Shown piece by piece: positions 25,728-33,707 of a stretch of 64,000 nucleotides of DNA. Position 1 is the first letter of the stretch. Every line of letters starts with the position of its first letter. Both the position numbers and the translations under genes were made by a program. The notes below the pieces were generated by a model, which saw only the letters and a list, made by a program, of their open reading frames with translations, was not told the origin of the DNA and searched no databases. The stretch is from DASSUW01 sp963835525 (GTDB lineage: Bacteria; Actinomycetota; Thermoleophilia; Solirubrobacterales; Solirubrobacteraceae). The stretch lies in assembly GCA_963835525.1 (NCBI GenBank), contig CAWIFM010000004.1, positions 620,001 through 684,000 on the forward strand, read 5' to 3'.

Positions 25728-25755
25728 GGCCCACTCTCTACCATGTAGCCGCTCC

Positions 25756-25826
25756 GGCGCCGTGGCGGAGTGGCTACGCAGCGGCCTGCAAAGCCGTGTA
25801 CACCGGTTCGATTCCGGTCGGCGCCT
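25756..25826 (+). tRNA. tRNA-Cys (anticodon GCA)
   Basis: A 71-nt cloverleaf: acceptor GGCGCCG pairs with CGGCGCC, the anticodon stem-loop is GCGGC-CTGCAAA-GCCGT, the T-arm is ACCGGTTCGATTCCGGT, and the discriminator U is the one expected of tRNA-Cys. CCA is not encoded. Confidence 0.93.
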
Positions 25827-25843
25827 CTCCGCTACAAGCGAAG

Positions 25844-25871
25844 CGCGCCGCCGCCCGTAGGCAGCGGCGCG
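25844..25871. terminator. Hairpin between tRNA-Cys and the convergent lipoprotein gene
   Basis: Perfect 8-bp stem CGCGCCGC/GCGGCGCG with a 12-nt loop, lying between two convergent transcripts. There is no strong T-run, so termination is inferred. Confidence 0.4.
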
Positions 25872-25892
25872 TCATCGGTTCCCTTCCCTACA

Positions 25893-27039
25893 CTACGCGC
25901 GGCCGGGAATGCCCAGCAGCCACTTGAGCCGGTCCCAGATGGTGTCGACCGGCAGCGGCTTCGACCAGACGTGCACCTCGTCGATGTCGCCGGCGAAGAG
26001 CAGGTCGCAGGTCCCGTGGTAGCCGCCGATCGTGGCGCCGCCACCCGGGCCCGCGTAGTCGATCTGGTCCGAGCCGACGCTGCCGCCCGGCACGAGCTTG
26101 CCGTCGATGAAGAGCTTGGGCGTGGTGCCGTCGAAGGTGCCGGCGGCGTGGTGCCACTTGCCGTCCCAGATCTGGGTGCCGGCGGCGCCGGAGAAGAACT
26201 GCTGGCTCCCGTTCCAGAGGACGAACTGGAGGCCGCCGTGCCACAGCGTCTGCAGCGAGTACGAGGCGGCGGTGCAGTCCTGGGCGCCCTTGGCGATCAG
26301 GTACTTGAAGGTGCCGGGCGACCCGCTGGCGCGGAACCACAGCGACACCGTGAGCTTCTGCTGCTCGAGCGACGTGCCGTCGGGGATCGTGACGTAGTCG
26401 TCACCGCTGAAGTTGAGCGCGCTGCCGAAGAAGATGCCCTTGACCCACGCGGGGTCGTTGGCGTCGGCCGCCGGGGTGGACCCGAGGAAGCCGTGGTTGC
26501 CGTTGCCCGACCAGTCGCGTACCGACTGGCCCTTGCCCTCGTTCAAGGGCCACCAACCCTCGAGAGGGAAGTCGGCGGCTGAAGCGGCGGGTAGCAGGAA
26601 GTAGACAGGCTCGAGCTGCGACGACGGCAGCGGGCCGATAGTGACCCGGGAGCTTATGCCGAAGCGTCGCGTCGTAGAGCTCGCGCTCGGTGATCGTCCG
26701 CTCAGATTCGTCGATCTTCCCGTTCTGGTCCAGGTCCCAGGCGAGCTTCTTTCCGCTCGAGCCGTCGGAGCTGGTGCGGACGACGTCGTCGTCGCCCATC
26801 GGCCCGTCGATGAAGTTGACGTTCAGCGTCCCGTTCGTGTTCAGGACGTGCGTGGCCACCGGCGGCAGCTTGCCGTCGGCAACCATCCGGTCGACAGCCT
26901 CCCGCCGCGAGGCCGCGGCGCGGTCGAACTCCTCCTTGACCTGCTTCTCGGCGGCGGAGGGCTCATCGCCCCCGCAGCCGCCGGCGAACAGCGTCACGAG
27001 ACCGGCGACGGCCAGCAGCGCTAGTCGACGTTCTGCCAT
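25893..27039 (-). pseudogene. LamG-domain lipoprotein, one frameshift
   Basis: ATG 27039 begins MAERRLALLAVAGLVTLF then AGGCGGDEPS, a lipobox. Next comes a module of about 75 residues with an EF-hand-like KLAWDLDQNGKIDESERTI that closely matches one in the upstream gene's product. Near 26662 one extra A breaks the frame; the coding signal continues in another frame (GPLPSSQLEPVYFLLPAA, EGWWPLNEGKGQ) into a LamG/concanavalin-like domain (DYVTIPDGTSLE, WHHAAGTFDGTTPKLFIDGK, GDIDEVHVWSKPL) to 25893. The repaired protein has about 382 residues and would be a surface-anchored glycan- or protein-binding lipoprotein. It overlaps the upstream gene by 19 bp. Confidence 0.75.
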
Positions 27040-29633
27040 GTGCCTCCGATCTTCTCGACCAGCTGCCACTTCTTCCCGTCGTGCTGGTAGTGCAACTCGC
27101 TCTTCGTCCCGTCCTCGGCCTCCACGGGCAGGTCGTAGACGCCCTCGACGGGATTCCATCGTAGGTCCTCCTGTCGGGCGGCCACGTGGCCCCCGCTCTC
27201 TATGACGTCCTCGGCGCCCTGGTCGCCCGGGAAGATGCCCTCCAGGAAGTTGGCATCGTCGTTCCTGAACCCGTCGGGCACCGACAGGTCGTCGATGTCC
27301 GGGGGATTGTGCGCCGCCCAGTGCTTCTCGTGCAGTCCGATGACGCCTTCGTACGTGGCCTCGCCCGGGCCGAGCGTCGCGTCGTAGAGCTCGCGCTCGG
27401 TGATCTGCCGCTCGGATGGCTCCAGCCCGTCGCCGTCGAGGTCCCACGCGAGCGGCTTCCCGTCGGCGCCCATGACGATGTCGTCGTCTGACCCGGTCGG
27501 GCTGCCCTCGAAGTTGGCGTTGATCGTGCCGTTGTCGTTGATCGTCTTGAGCGCTTCCGCGGGCAGGTGACCGTGCTCCACGTAGGCGGCGACGGTCAGC
27601 TTCTTGAGGCTGCCCATGAGGTGCATCTGGTCGGCGGCGCTCTGCTCCAGGACCGACTTGACGTTGTCGGTCGAGAAGACCTCCTTGAGCACGGCACCCG
27701 ACAGCTGGTCGAAGCCCGGCACCTTCCCCGGCGGCGTGAGCGCGATCAGCTTCTGGGACGCGCTCGTGGCGAGGCCGTTCATGGTGTCCTTGGTACCCGC
27801 CTCATCGAGATCCGCCTCGACGGTGGAGAGCATGCCCATCTCCGCCAGCGCGCCGGCGCGGTTGGCGTAGTCGGTCCGCTGGTGGATCGCGCCCTGGTCG
27901 ATGTCGTAGGCCACGCGCTCGCCGACGATCCTGGTGGCAGGGTCGCGCGTGTCGCCGTCGCCGAAGAGCCCCGTCAGGTACTTCTGCGCCTCGTCGTACG
28001 TGAGGTCCTGGATGGCGTCCGAGGAGCGATCCCCGGTCCCCGCCTCCGCGTACTCGCCGGCCACGTAGTCGAAGTCCTCGATATGGTCGTCCAGGATCGT
28101 GACCAGCGCCGGCTTGGCCTCGTCGCCGAGATGCTGGACGTGCGGGGGCGCGGCCTGGATGACGACGTGCGCGGCGTCGTTGGCCAGCGCCATGTTGTCG
28201 CTCCGCAGGTCGTGCGTCCCGGCCGTGATCAGCGCGCCGAGCGCCTCGCCGTCGTCGGTGTAGCGCGCAGCGTGGGTCAGCAGCGCCTCCGCGTTCGTGA
28301 AGTGGTCGTCCGGCCCGTGCCTGCCCACCAGCAGCCTGGCGGAGGCCTCCTCGTTGCCGGCCAGGTACTTCATGAAGTCCTGGTGGTCGGAGATGCCGGC
28401 GTGCCCCGGGATGTCCTCGTTCTCGGGGTCGAGCGGCACGATGAGGATCTCCTCGCCGACCTCGGAGAGGAAGCGACTGTCGTAGTTGTCGGCGTCGCCC
28501 GCCATCACGAACGCCTTCAGCTCGTTGTGGCCGCCGAGGCGCTCGCGCGGCGTGTACTGGCGCTGCAGGAAGCCGCTGGTGAAGGAGCTCTTGAGGCCGC
28601 CGGCGCGCGTCGCGGTCCCGAGCAGCGTGGCGAAGGGCGCGTAGTCGCCGACGAGGTCGGGGTCGTCCCAGCCGTTCATGTCGCTCTGGAAGGTGCCGAC
28701 GTTGGAGACGAAGTCGCGGGCTCCGTCGCCGCCGAGCTGGTTGTAGAAGCCGGTCGCGACCTCCTTGTCGTGGCCGTAGCGGCCGACGATCTCCTTCATC
28801 TGGTCGAACGAGTGGTCGCCCTCGTTGACCGCGGCGCGGTCGGCGTCCTTGGCCATCTCGGCGCCGATCGCCCGCTGGGTGTCCTCGGGCAGGTAGTTCA
28901 TCGGGACGTCGTCGAGCACCGAGTAATCGCCCGCGCGCACGCGCGCGAGGACCTCGCCCTCGATCGCATGCGGCGATCCGCCGAAGACGGCGGCGGCCGG
29001 CGAGCCGCCGGCGACGCCCTCGAAGGCTCCCGCGGCCGCCTTGGCCGCGTCCTTGGCGGCCTTCTCGGCGCGCTCGCCGCGGCGCTGGGCGCGCTCGAGG
29101 TCGTCCTGCGCCTGCTCGAGCCGCCGGCGCGCGTCGGTCTCGGCGGTCTGCGCGGTGTTCATCGCCGCGGTGGCGGCGTCGAGGTCGGCGGAAGCGCCGG
29201 GATCCGGAACCATCGAAGAGAGCCGCGTGCCGGCCGACATGATCTGGTCGGAGGCGGTGATCTGGGCGCTGAGGGCGTTCTCGAGGTCGGTCTCCGCCTG
29301 GTCGATCCGGCGCTGGGCGTCGCGCGCGTCCTCGATCGCGGCCTCGGCCTCCTTCTGCGCGCCCTGGAGCTCTTCGGCGTAGGTGCGCGCGGCCTCGGCG
29401 CAGGCGGTCATGGCCTCGGCCGCCGCGTTGATGCAGCCGCCGTTGGTCGGCACCGTGCCGTGGAAGGCACTGGCGGCAAGGCCCTGCCAGTCGCCGACCA
29501 GGCCGGGGATGGTCTGCAGGTCGCCGCTTACGCCGTGCAGCCCGCCGGCGATGCCGCGGAAGGTCTGGGCGGCGTCGCGGACGGTTTCGGGCGTGCCCTC
29601 GGGGACCGTGATTCCGGCGAACGACTCGGCCAT
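27021..29633 (-). CDS. Large WXG100-headed protein (type VII-like substrate)
   Basis: An 870-residue protein. Residues about 1-100 are helical with VGDWQGLAASAFHG (a WxG turn), as in WXG100/PPE-type proteins exported by type VII systems. A long coiled coil follows (about 90-205, Ala/Glu/Asp/Arg-rich). The middle, about 230-690, is a helical domain I do not recognise, including NELKAFVMAGDADNYDSRF. Near 720-790 lies the GKPLAWDLDGDGLEPSERQI module shared with the downstream lipoprotein. The C-terminus is unrecognised and could be an effector domain. No secretion ATPase (EccC-like) gene is in the window. Confidence 0.75.
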   Translation of the reverse strand: MAESFAGITVPEGTPETVRDAAQTFRGIAGGLHGVSGDLQTIPGLVGDWQGLAASAFHGTVPTNGGCINAAAEAMTACAEAARTYAEELQGAQKEAEAAIEDARDAQRRIDQAETDLENALSAQITASDQIMSAGTRLSSMVPDPGASADLDAATAAMNTAQTAETDARRRLEQAQDDLERAQRRGERAEKAAKDAAKAAAGAFEGVAGGSPAAAVFGGSPHAIEGEVLARVRAGDYSVLDDVPMNYLPEDTQRAIGAEMAKDADRAAVNEGDHSFDQMKEIVGRYGHDKEVATGFYNQLGGDGARDFVSNVGTFQSDMNGWDDPDLVGDYAPFATLLGTATRAGGLKSSFTSGFLQRQYTPRERLGGHNELKAFVMAGDADNYDSRFLSEVGEEILIVPLDPENEDIPGHAGISDHQDFMKYLAGNEEASARLLVGRHGPDDHFTNAEALLTHAARYTDDGEALGALITAGTHDLRSDNMALANDAAHVVIQAAPPHVQHLGDEAKPALVTILDDHIEDFDYVAGEYAEAGTGDRSSDAIQDLTYDEAQKYLTGLFGDGDTRDPATRIVGERVAYDIDQGAIHQRTDYANRAGALAEMGMLSTVEADLDEAGTKDTMNGLATSASQKLIALTPPGKVPGFDQLSGAVLKEVFSTDNVKSVLEQSAADQMHLMGSLKKLTVAAYVEHGHLPAEALKTINDNGTINANFEGSPTGSDDDIVMGADGKPLAWDLDGDGLEPSERQITERELYDATLGPGEATYEGVIGLHEKHWAAHNPPDIDDLSVPDGFRNDDANFLEGIFPGDQGAEDVIESGGHVAARQEDLRWNPVEGVYDLPVEAEDGTKSELHYQHDGKKWQLVEKIGGTWQNVD

Positions 29634-29637
29634 CGGG

Positions 29638-29919
29638 TCACCCGGCGGGGATCGCGGTCTCGTCGACGTACGCGTAGACGTGCGAGGCGGCCACCAGGTT
29701 CGCGCCGAGGCCGTGGACGGACTCGGCCACCAGGGCCAGCGATGCCTGCCAGCTCTGGACGGCGCCGGTCATGGCCTCCTGCAGGGCGGGCTCTCCCGCT
29801 CCCGACGCCGCGTCCCCGGCTGCGGTGAGACGGCCCGACAGCTCGGCGATGTTGTCTGCGATGCCGGACTGGCGGGTCCCGGCGCCGCTCAGGGCTTCCG
29901 TGTGAGCTTCCATGCGCAT
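29638..29919 (-). CDS. Small WXG100-like protein
   Basis: A 93-residue, almost wholly helical protein (MEAHTEALSG, then GAVQSWQASLALVAESVHGL, ending HVYAYVDETAIPAG). Size, helical hairpin and position directly before the large WXG-headed gene (4-bp gap) are those of an ESX/type VII partner or chaperone; the Trp lies in SWQAS rather than strict WxG, as in many actinobacterial relatives. ATG 29919 or the next Met (MEAH) may be the start. Confidence 0.7.
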   Translation of the reverse strand: MRMEAHTEALSGAGTRQSGIADNIAELSGRLTAAGDAASGAGEPALQEAMTGAVQSWQASLALVAESVHGLGANLVAASHVYAYVDETAIPAG

Positions 29920-30020
29920 GCACGCGGATTACCCCGGCTTCCGGTCTACAACACCGACAGGTAGAGATCGCCAAGCGTTGGTCAACATGCCGACAAGTTC
30001 GGGCCGGGAAGCTCCGCCGC

Positions 30021-30401
30021 ATGCTCGAACCCGCCACCGCCGCCCGGCCCGCCTCCCTCATGCCCTGGGGCATGATGGCCGTCATCGACCTGCACGACTG
30101 CGACCGCACGCGGCTCGCCGACCCGGACGCGATCCGGCGCTTCGTGCCCGACGTGATCGACGCGATCGACATGGTCCCGCACGGCCCGCTGCGCCTCGAG
30201 CGGTTCGGCGAGGGCGAGCTCGAGGGCTGGTCGGCGATGCAGTTCATCGAGACCAGCTCGCTGACCATCCACGCCGACGAGTTCTCCGGCCGCTGCTACG
30301 TGGACGTGTTCTCGTGCAAGGCGTTCGAGCCCGAGTTGGCGGCCGCCATCGCCGTCAAGCACTTCGGCGGCTGGCCGAAGCTCACCGTCCTCCACCGCTG
30401 A
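30021..30401 (+). CDS. S-adenosylmethionine decarboxylase-like protein
   Basis: A 126-residue protein resembling short prokaryotic AdoMet decarboxylases (pyruvoyl enzymes making the aminopropyl donor for spermidine). MMAVIDLHDCDRTRL opens the fold; IETSSLTIHADE is the expected region of self-cleavage (Ser becoming the pyruvoyl group) and RCYVDVFSCKAFEPELA carries the conserved Asp and Cys. The motif departs from the ESHIS-type of classical SpeH and no spermidine synthase is nearby, so the role in polyamine synthesis is an inference. Confidence 0.65.
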   Translation: MLEPATAARPASLMPWGMMAVIDLHDCDRTRLADPDAIRRFVPDVIDAIDMVPHGPLRLERFGEGELEGWSAMQFIETSSLTIHADEFSGRCYVDVFSCKAFEPELAAAIAVKHFGGWPKLTVLHR

Positions 30402-30441
30402 GCGTATTTCTCGCGCCCTCCTGCCCTCCTGAACGGTAGAC

Positions 30442-31203
30442 GTGATCGTCGTCGCCCTCATCCGTCTGAGCGTCTCGATGGGCGCTTCGCTTGCCGGCGT
30501 GCTCGCGACGGCGATCCTCTGGAAGCCCGGCGTCGTCGTCGGGGCCCTGCTGGTCCCGGTGATCACGGTCTTCGTCGATCATGCGCTCGGAGAGCCGCTC
30601 CTACGCGCCGTGCGGCGGGCTCCCGCAGGGGGCCATCACGGCGGCTTGTCCCACATCCGAGCGGCGCTGGTCGTCGGCCTGATCGGGTTCCTGATCGTCG
30701 GCGCAGCGCTCACCGTGCCGAAGCTGCTCGGCGGCGACCCGCTGCGGTCCACGCCGCTGTTCGGCGGTCAGGTGCCGCTCGTCGACGCCGGCGGCGACCG
30801 CGACGGCGACGGCTTCGCGGATGCCAACGACAACTGCCCCGGCGTGGTGAACCCGGGTCAGGAGGACACGAACGGCGCCGGCCGCGGCGACGCGTGCGAC
30901 CCCGACGACGACAACGACACCGTGCTCGATGACGAGGACAACTGCCGCACGGTCCCGAACCCGGGCCAGGAGAACACGAACGGCGCCGGCCGCGGCGACG
31001 CGTGCGACCCCGACGACGACAACGACACCGTGCTCGATGACGAGGACAACTGCCGCACGGTCCCGAACTCGGAACAGGAGGACGCCGACGGCGACGAGAT
31101 CGGCGATGCGTGCGACGATCTCACGGAGCCCGGCGGAGAGACAGACGTTCCTGATGACGAGGGAGCCGAGGTGCCGCAGGATCCCGTCGACGGTGCCGGT
31201 TAG
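30442..31203 (+). CDS. Membrane protein with thrombospondin type 3 calcium-binding repeats
   Basis: A 253-residue protein from GTG 30442. Two or three membrane helices lie in residues 1-100 (SMGASLAGVLATAILWKPG; VVGLIGFLIVGAALTV). The rest is TSP3-type repeats: DRDGDGFADANDNCP, DPDDDNDTVLDDEDNC (twice) and ending DGDEIGDACDD, with Asp-rich calcium loops and paired Cys. A Glu/Asp-rich tail follows. It is presumably exposed outside the cell. Two repeats are encoded by an almost exact 108-bp tandem duplication. The last 4 bp overlap the convergent MFS gene. Confidence 0.8.
   Translation: MIVVALIRLSVSMGASLAGVLATAILWKPGVVVGALLVPVITVFVDHALGEPLLRAVRRAPAGGHHGGLSHIRAALVVGLIGFLIVGAALTVPKLLGGDPLRSTPLFGGQVPLVDAGGDRDGDGFADANDNCPGVVNPGQEDTNGAGRGDACDPDDDNDTVLDDEDNCRTVPNPGQENTNGAGRGDACDPDDDNDTVLDDEDNCRTVPNSEQEDADGDEIGDACDDLTEPGGETDVPDDEGAEVPQDPVDGAG
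30850..31065 (+). repeat. 108-bp tandem duplication inside the TSP3 repeats
   Basis: 30850-30957 and 30958-31065 differ at only a few bases, giving two identical 36-residue calcium-binding repeats apart from Asp/Asn changes; a third, diverged unit follows at 31066. The identity at silent positions indicates recent duplication or conversion. Confidence 0.85.
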
Positions 31204-32336
31204 CCGGGCTTTCGCTGCAGCGCCGGGGCCAGCAGGACGACCAGCGCGGCGCCCGCGGGCATCACCAGCAGGGCGGCGCGCAGGCTCGACGCGTCGGCGA
31301 GGACGCCGACCAGCGGCGGCACGACCAGCAGCGCGATCCGCAGCACGGTCCCCACGAGCATCAGCCCCATGCCGTTGGGGAGCAGGCGGTCGGCGGCGCG
31401 CATGGCGCCGGGGATGAGCGTGCCGATGCCCGCGCCGACGAGCCCGAAGGCGACGATGGTGATCGCGATGCCGGGGAACGCGAGCGCCGTCGCCATGGCG
31501 ACGGCGGCGAGCGCGGCTCCCGCCCGGGCGACCGTGCGGTCGCCGTAGCGGGTGACGACGCGGTCGCCGAGCAGGCGGCCGATCGTCTGCGTCGACTGGA
31601 GCGCGATGAAGCCGAGGCCGCTGACCGCCGCGGCCGCGCCGAGCTCCTCGCGCAGGTAGACGCCGCCCCACGCCGCCGTCGTGTCCTCCATCGCCTGCGC
31701 CATCGCGGCGATCAGGCCGAGCGCGAGGATGCCGTGGGCGAGCCTCAGGTGGCCGGGCGCGGCAGGAGCCGCGTCGTCGGGCCCGGGCAGCAGGAAGCGC
31801 GACGCGGCGAGCGCCACCGCCGCGAACAGGCACGCGGCGGCCGTCAGGTGGACGTCGACCGCGATGTCGAGCCCGGCGGCGGCGGAGCCCATGACGCCGC
31901 CGACCACGGCGCCGATGCTCCACACGCCGTGCAGCGAGTTGAGGATCGAGCGGCCGTAGAGACGCTCCACGCGCAGGCCATGGGCGTTGGCGCCGATGTC
32001 GGCGTAGGAGTCCAGGGCGCCCGCCACCGCCAGCACGGCGGCCAGCGCGAGCCACGACGGCGCGAGGCCGATCAGCGTGAGGTTGGCGGCGATCGCCACC
32101 GAGCTCACCCACGCCACGCGGCGCGACCCGAACCGCCGCACCAGCAACCCACCCAGGAGCCCGAGCGCGAGCGCCCCGAGCCCGTAGGCGCCAATGGCCG
32201 AGCCGAAGGCGGTGTTGGAGAGCCCGAGCTCGGCCTTCAGGTCCGGGAAGCGCGGGACCAGGTTGCCCGTCATCGCCCCGTTGACGAGGAACAGCGCCGC
32301 GACCGCGCCGCGGGCGCGGCTCGCTTCAGTCGACAA
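31200..32336 (-). CDS. MFS transporter
   Basis: A 378-residue major facilitator with about 12 helices, of the YbjJ/FucP-like sugar-exporter type. It has ALFLVNGAMTGNLVPRFPDL in the first helix, FGSRRVAW in the 2-3 loop and the matching GDRTVARAG in the 8-9 loop. Substrate unknown; relatives often export sugars or drugs. It ends against the TSP3 gene and starts 20 bp from a divergent small membrane protein gene. Confidence 0.85.
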   Translation of the reverse strand: MSTEASRARGAVAALFLVNGAMTGNLVPRFPDLKAELGLSNTAFGSAIGAYGLGALALGLLGGLLVRRFGSRRVAWVSSVAIAANLTLIGLAPSWLALAAVLAVAGALDSYADIGANAHGLRVERLYGRSILNSLHGVWSIGAVVGGVMGSAAAGLDIAVDVHLTAAACLFAAVALAASRFLLPGPDDAAPAAPGHLRLAHGILALGLIAAMAQAMEDTTAAWGGVYLREELGAAAAVSGLGFIALQSTQTIGRLLGDRVVTRYGDRTVARAGAALAAVAMATALAFPGIAITIVAFGLVGAGIGTLIPGAMRAADRLLPNGMGLMLVGTVLRIALLVVPPLVGVLADASSLRAALLVMPAGAALVVLLAPALQRKPG

Positions 32337-32356
32337 GCGCGGGCGCTCCCGGCACC

Positions 32357-32695
32357 ATGGTGATTGTGGAGTTGGCCGCCGCCGCCACGATCTGGGGCAT
32401 GTTCGCGTGCTTCATGCTCTTCCCGCATCTCGGGTTGCCGCCCGTGTTCCACCGGACGGCGATGGCGCTGCTGGTCGCGGAGCTGCTGGCGCTGATGGTC
32501 TGGAGCTATGGAAGCGAAGGCGCGCCGGCCGCCGAGGCGGGCCGGTCGGCCGCGGCGATCGACATCCCGGTGCTGTCGCTGGCGCTCGTCGTGCTCTCGG
32601 TCGGCTACGGCGTGATCTACTTCCGCCGCCATGAAGATTCTCGTCACGGGTTCCCGCGGCAAGGTCGGCTCCGCGACCGTGACCGCGTTGGATGA
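32357..32695 (+). CDS. Small membrane protein, 112 aa
   Basis: Three probable membrane helices (IVELAAAATIWGMFACFMLF; MALLVAELLALMVWSY; VLSLALVVLSVGYGVIYF) and a short charged tail. No family recognised. It overlaps the epimerase gene by 65 bp in another frame, so the final residues (from about 92) may be untrue if the protein ends differently; the helices are clearly coding. Confidence 0.6.
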   Translation: MVIVELAAAATIWGMFACFMLFPHLGLPPVFHRTAMALLVAELLALMVWSYGSEGAPAAEAGRSAAAIDIPVLSLALVVLSVGYGVIYFRRHEDSRHGFPRQGRLRDRDRVG

Positions 32696-33563
32696 GGCAG
32701 GTCACGACGTAACGGCAGTCGATCTCGGCCCCGCGGTGTTCGAGCGCTCGAGCGGGCCGGAGTACCGCCAGGCCGACCTCACGAACGCCGGCGACGCGTT
32801 CGCCGTCGTGCGCGGCCACGACGCGGTCGTCCACGCGGCGGCGATCCCCGATCCGCTACACCACCCGCAGCACACGGTGTTCCAGAACAACCTGATGGCG
32901 ACGTTCAACGTGCTCGAGGCGGCCGTGCGCTGGGGCGTCGGGCGCTTCGTGAACGTCTCGAGCGAGACGGTGCCCGGGATCTTCTTCTTCGAGCGCGAGG
33001 TGCCGCGGCCGTACGCGCCGATCGACGAGGACTACCCGGCGCTGCCCCAGGACCCGTACGCGCTCGCCAAGCACTTCGGCGAGCAGCTGATGGACGCGGC
33101 GGTGCGGCGGTCGGACATCCGCTGCATCTCGATCCGGCCGTCGTGGGTGCAGTGGGAGGGCAACTACGAGCGCAACCTCGCCCCGTTCCTGCGCGATCCC
33201 GACGAGGAGAGCGCGAGCTTCTGGGCCTACATCGACGTCTATGACCTCGCCGATGCGCTGCGGCTCGCGGCCGAGAGCGACCTGCCCGGCCACGAGGTCT
33301 TCTACATCGCCTCGCCGGACAACTGCGCCGGGCGGCCGCTGGCGGAGATGATGAGCCGCCTCCACCCCGAGGTCGAGCTGCGCGAGCTCGACCGCGAGGA
33401 CGCCTCGGGGACGTCCTCGGCTAGGGCAGTGGAGAGGCTCGGATACGCGCCGACGCGCTCATGGCGCGACTACCTGACCGAGGACGGCGTCCTGCGGCCC
33501 GAGGCGCGCGAGCGCCTCGAGAAGGGCGACACGGGCGTCCAGCGCGGGCGAGCCGTGGGCTGA
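32631..33563 (+). CDS. NAD-dependent epimerase/dehydratase
   Basis: A 310-residue extended SDR. It has LVTGSRGKVGSATV (cofactor motif), DLGPAVFERS, VVHAAAIPDP, the Ser in NVSSETVPG, and the Tyr-Lys pair in DPYALAKHFGEQ. SIRPSWVQW follows the active site. Such proteins act on nucleotide sugars, uronates or related carbonyls; closest in pattern are uronate dehydrogenase-like or UDP-glucose epimerase-like enzymes. Confidence 0.88.
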   Translation: MKILVTGSRGKVGSATVTALDEAGHDVTAVDLGPAVFERSSGPEYRQADLTNAGDAFAVVRGHDAVVHAAAIPDPLHHPQHTVFQNNLMATFNVLEAAVRWGVGRFVNVSSETVPGIFFFEREVPRPYAPIDEDYPALPQDPYALAKHFGEQLMDAAVRRSDIRCISIRPSWVQWEGNYERNLAPFLRDPDEESASFWAYIDVYDLADALRLAAESDLPGHEVFYIASPDNCAGRPLAEMMSRLHPEVELRELDREDASGTSSARAVERLGYAPTRSWRDYLTEDGVLRPEARERLEKGDTGVQRGRAVG

Positions 33564-33683
33564 AGCGGGGCCGGGTCCTCGGGACCGTACCCGCGCAGCG
33601 CGCGGCGTGAGAGGGCTTCGACATCGATGGGAATGAACATGGCTTCCATGGTGGGCCCATGTCGCCATCAATTCAAATGATCG

Positions 33684-33703
33684 TTCTTACGATGCGATAA
33701 GAA
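33684..33703. terminator. AT-rich hairpin after ftsH
   Basis: TTCTTACG and CGATAAGAA pair over 8 bp with one bulged A around an ATG loop, 5 bp beyond the ftsH stop codon, in an unusually AT-rich patch for this genome. No clear T-tract follows on the minus strand, so it could equally be an operator. Confidence 0.35.
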
Positions 33704-33707
33704 GGAT

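Noticed and set aside
27567..29828. Plus-strand open frame of 753 codons
   Set aside because: Antisense shadow of the 870-residue WXG-headed gene; composition is not protein-like.
30850..31065. Regular repeats considered as a CRISPR array
   Set aside because: The 108-bp units are directly tandem, without spacers, and encode calcium-binding protein repeats in frame.
33459..33671. Minus-strand open frame between epimerase and ftsH
   Set aside because: Mostly antisense to the epimerase end; no coding bias in the intergenic part.
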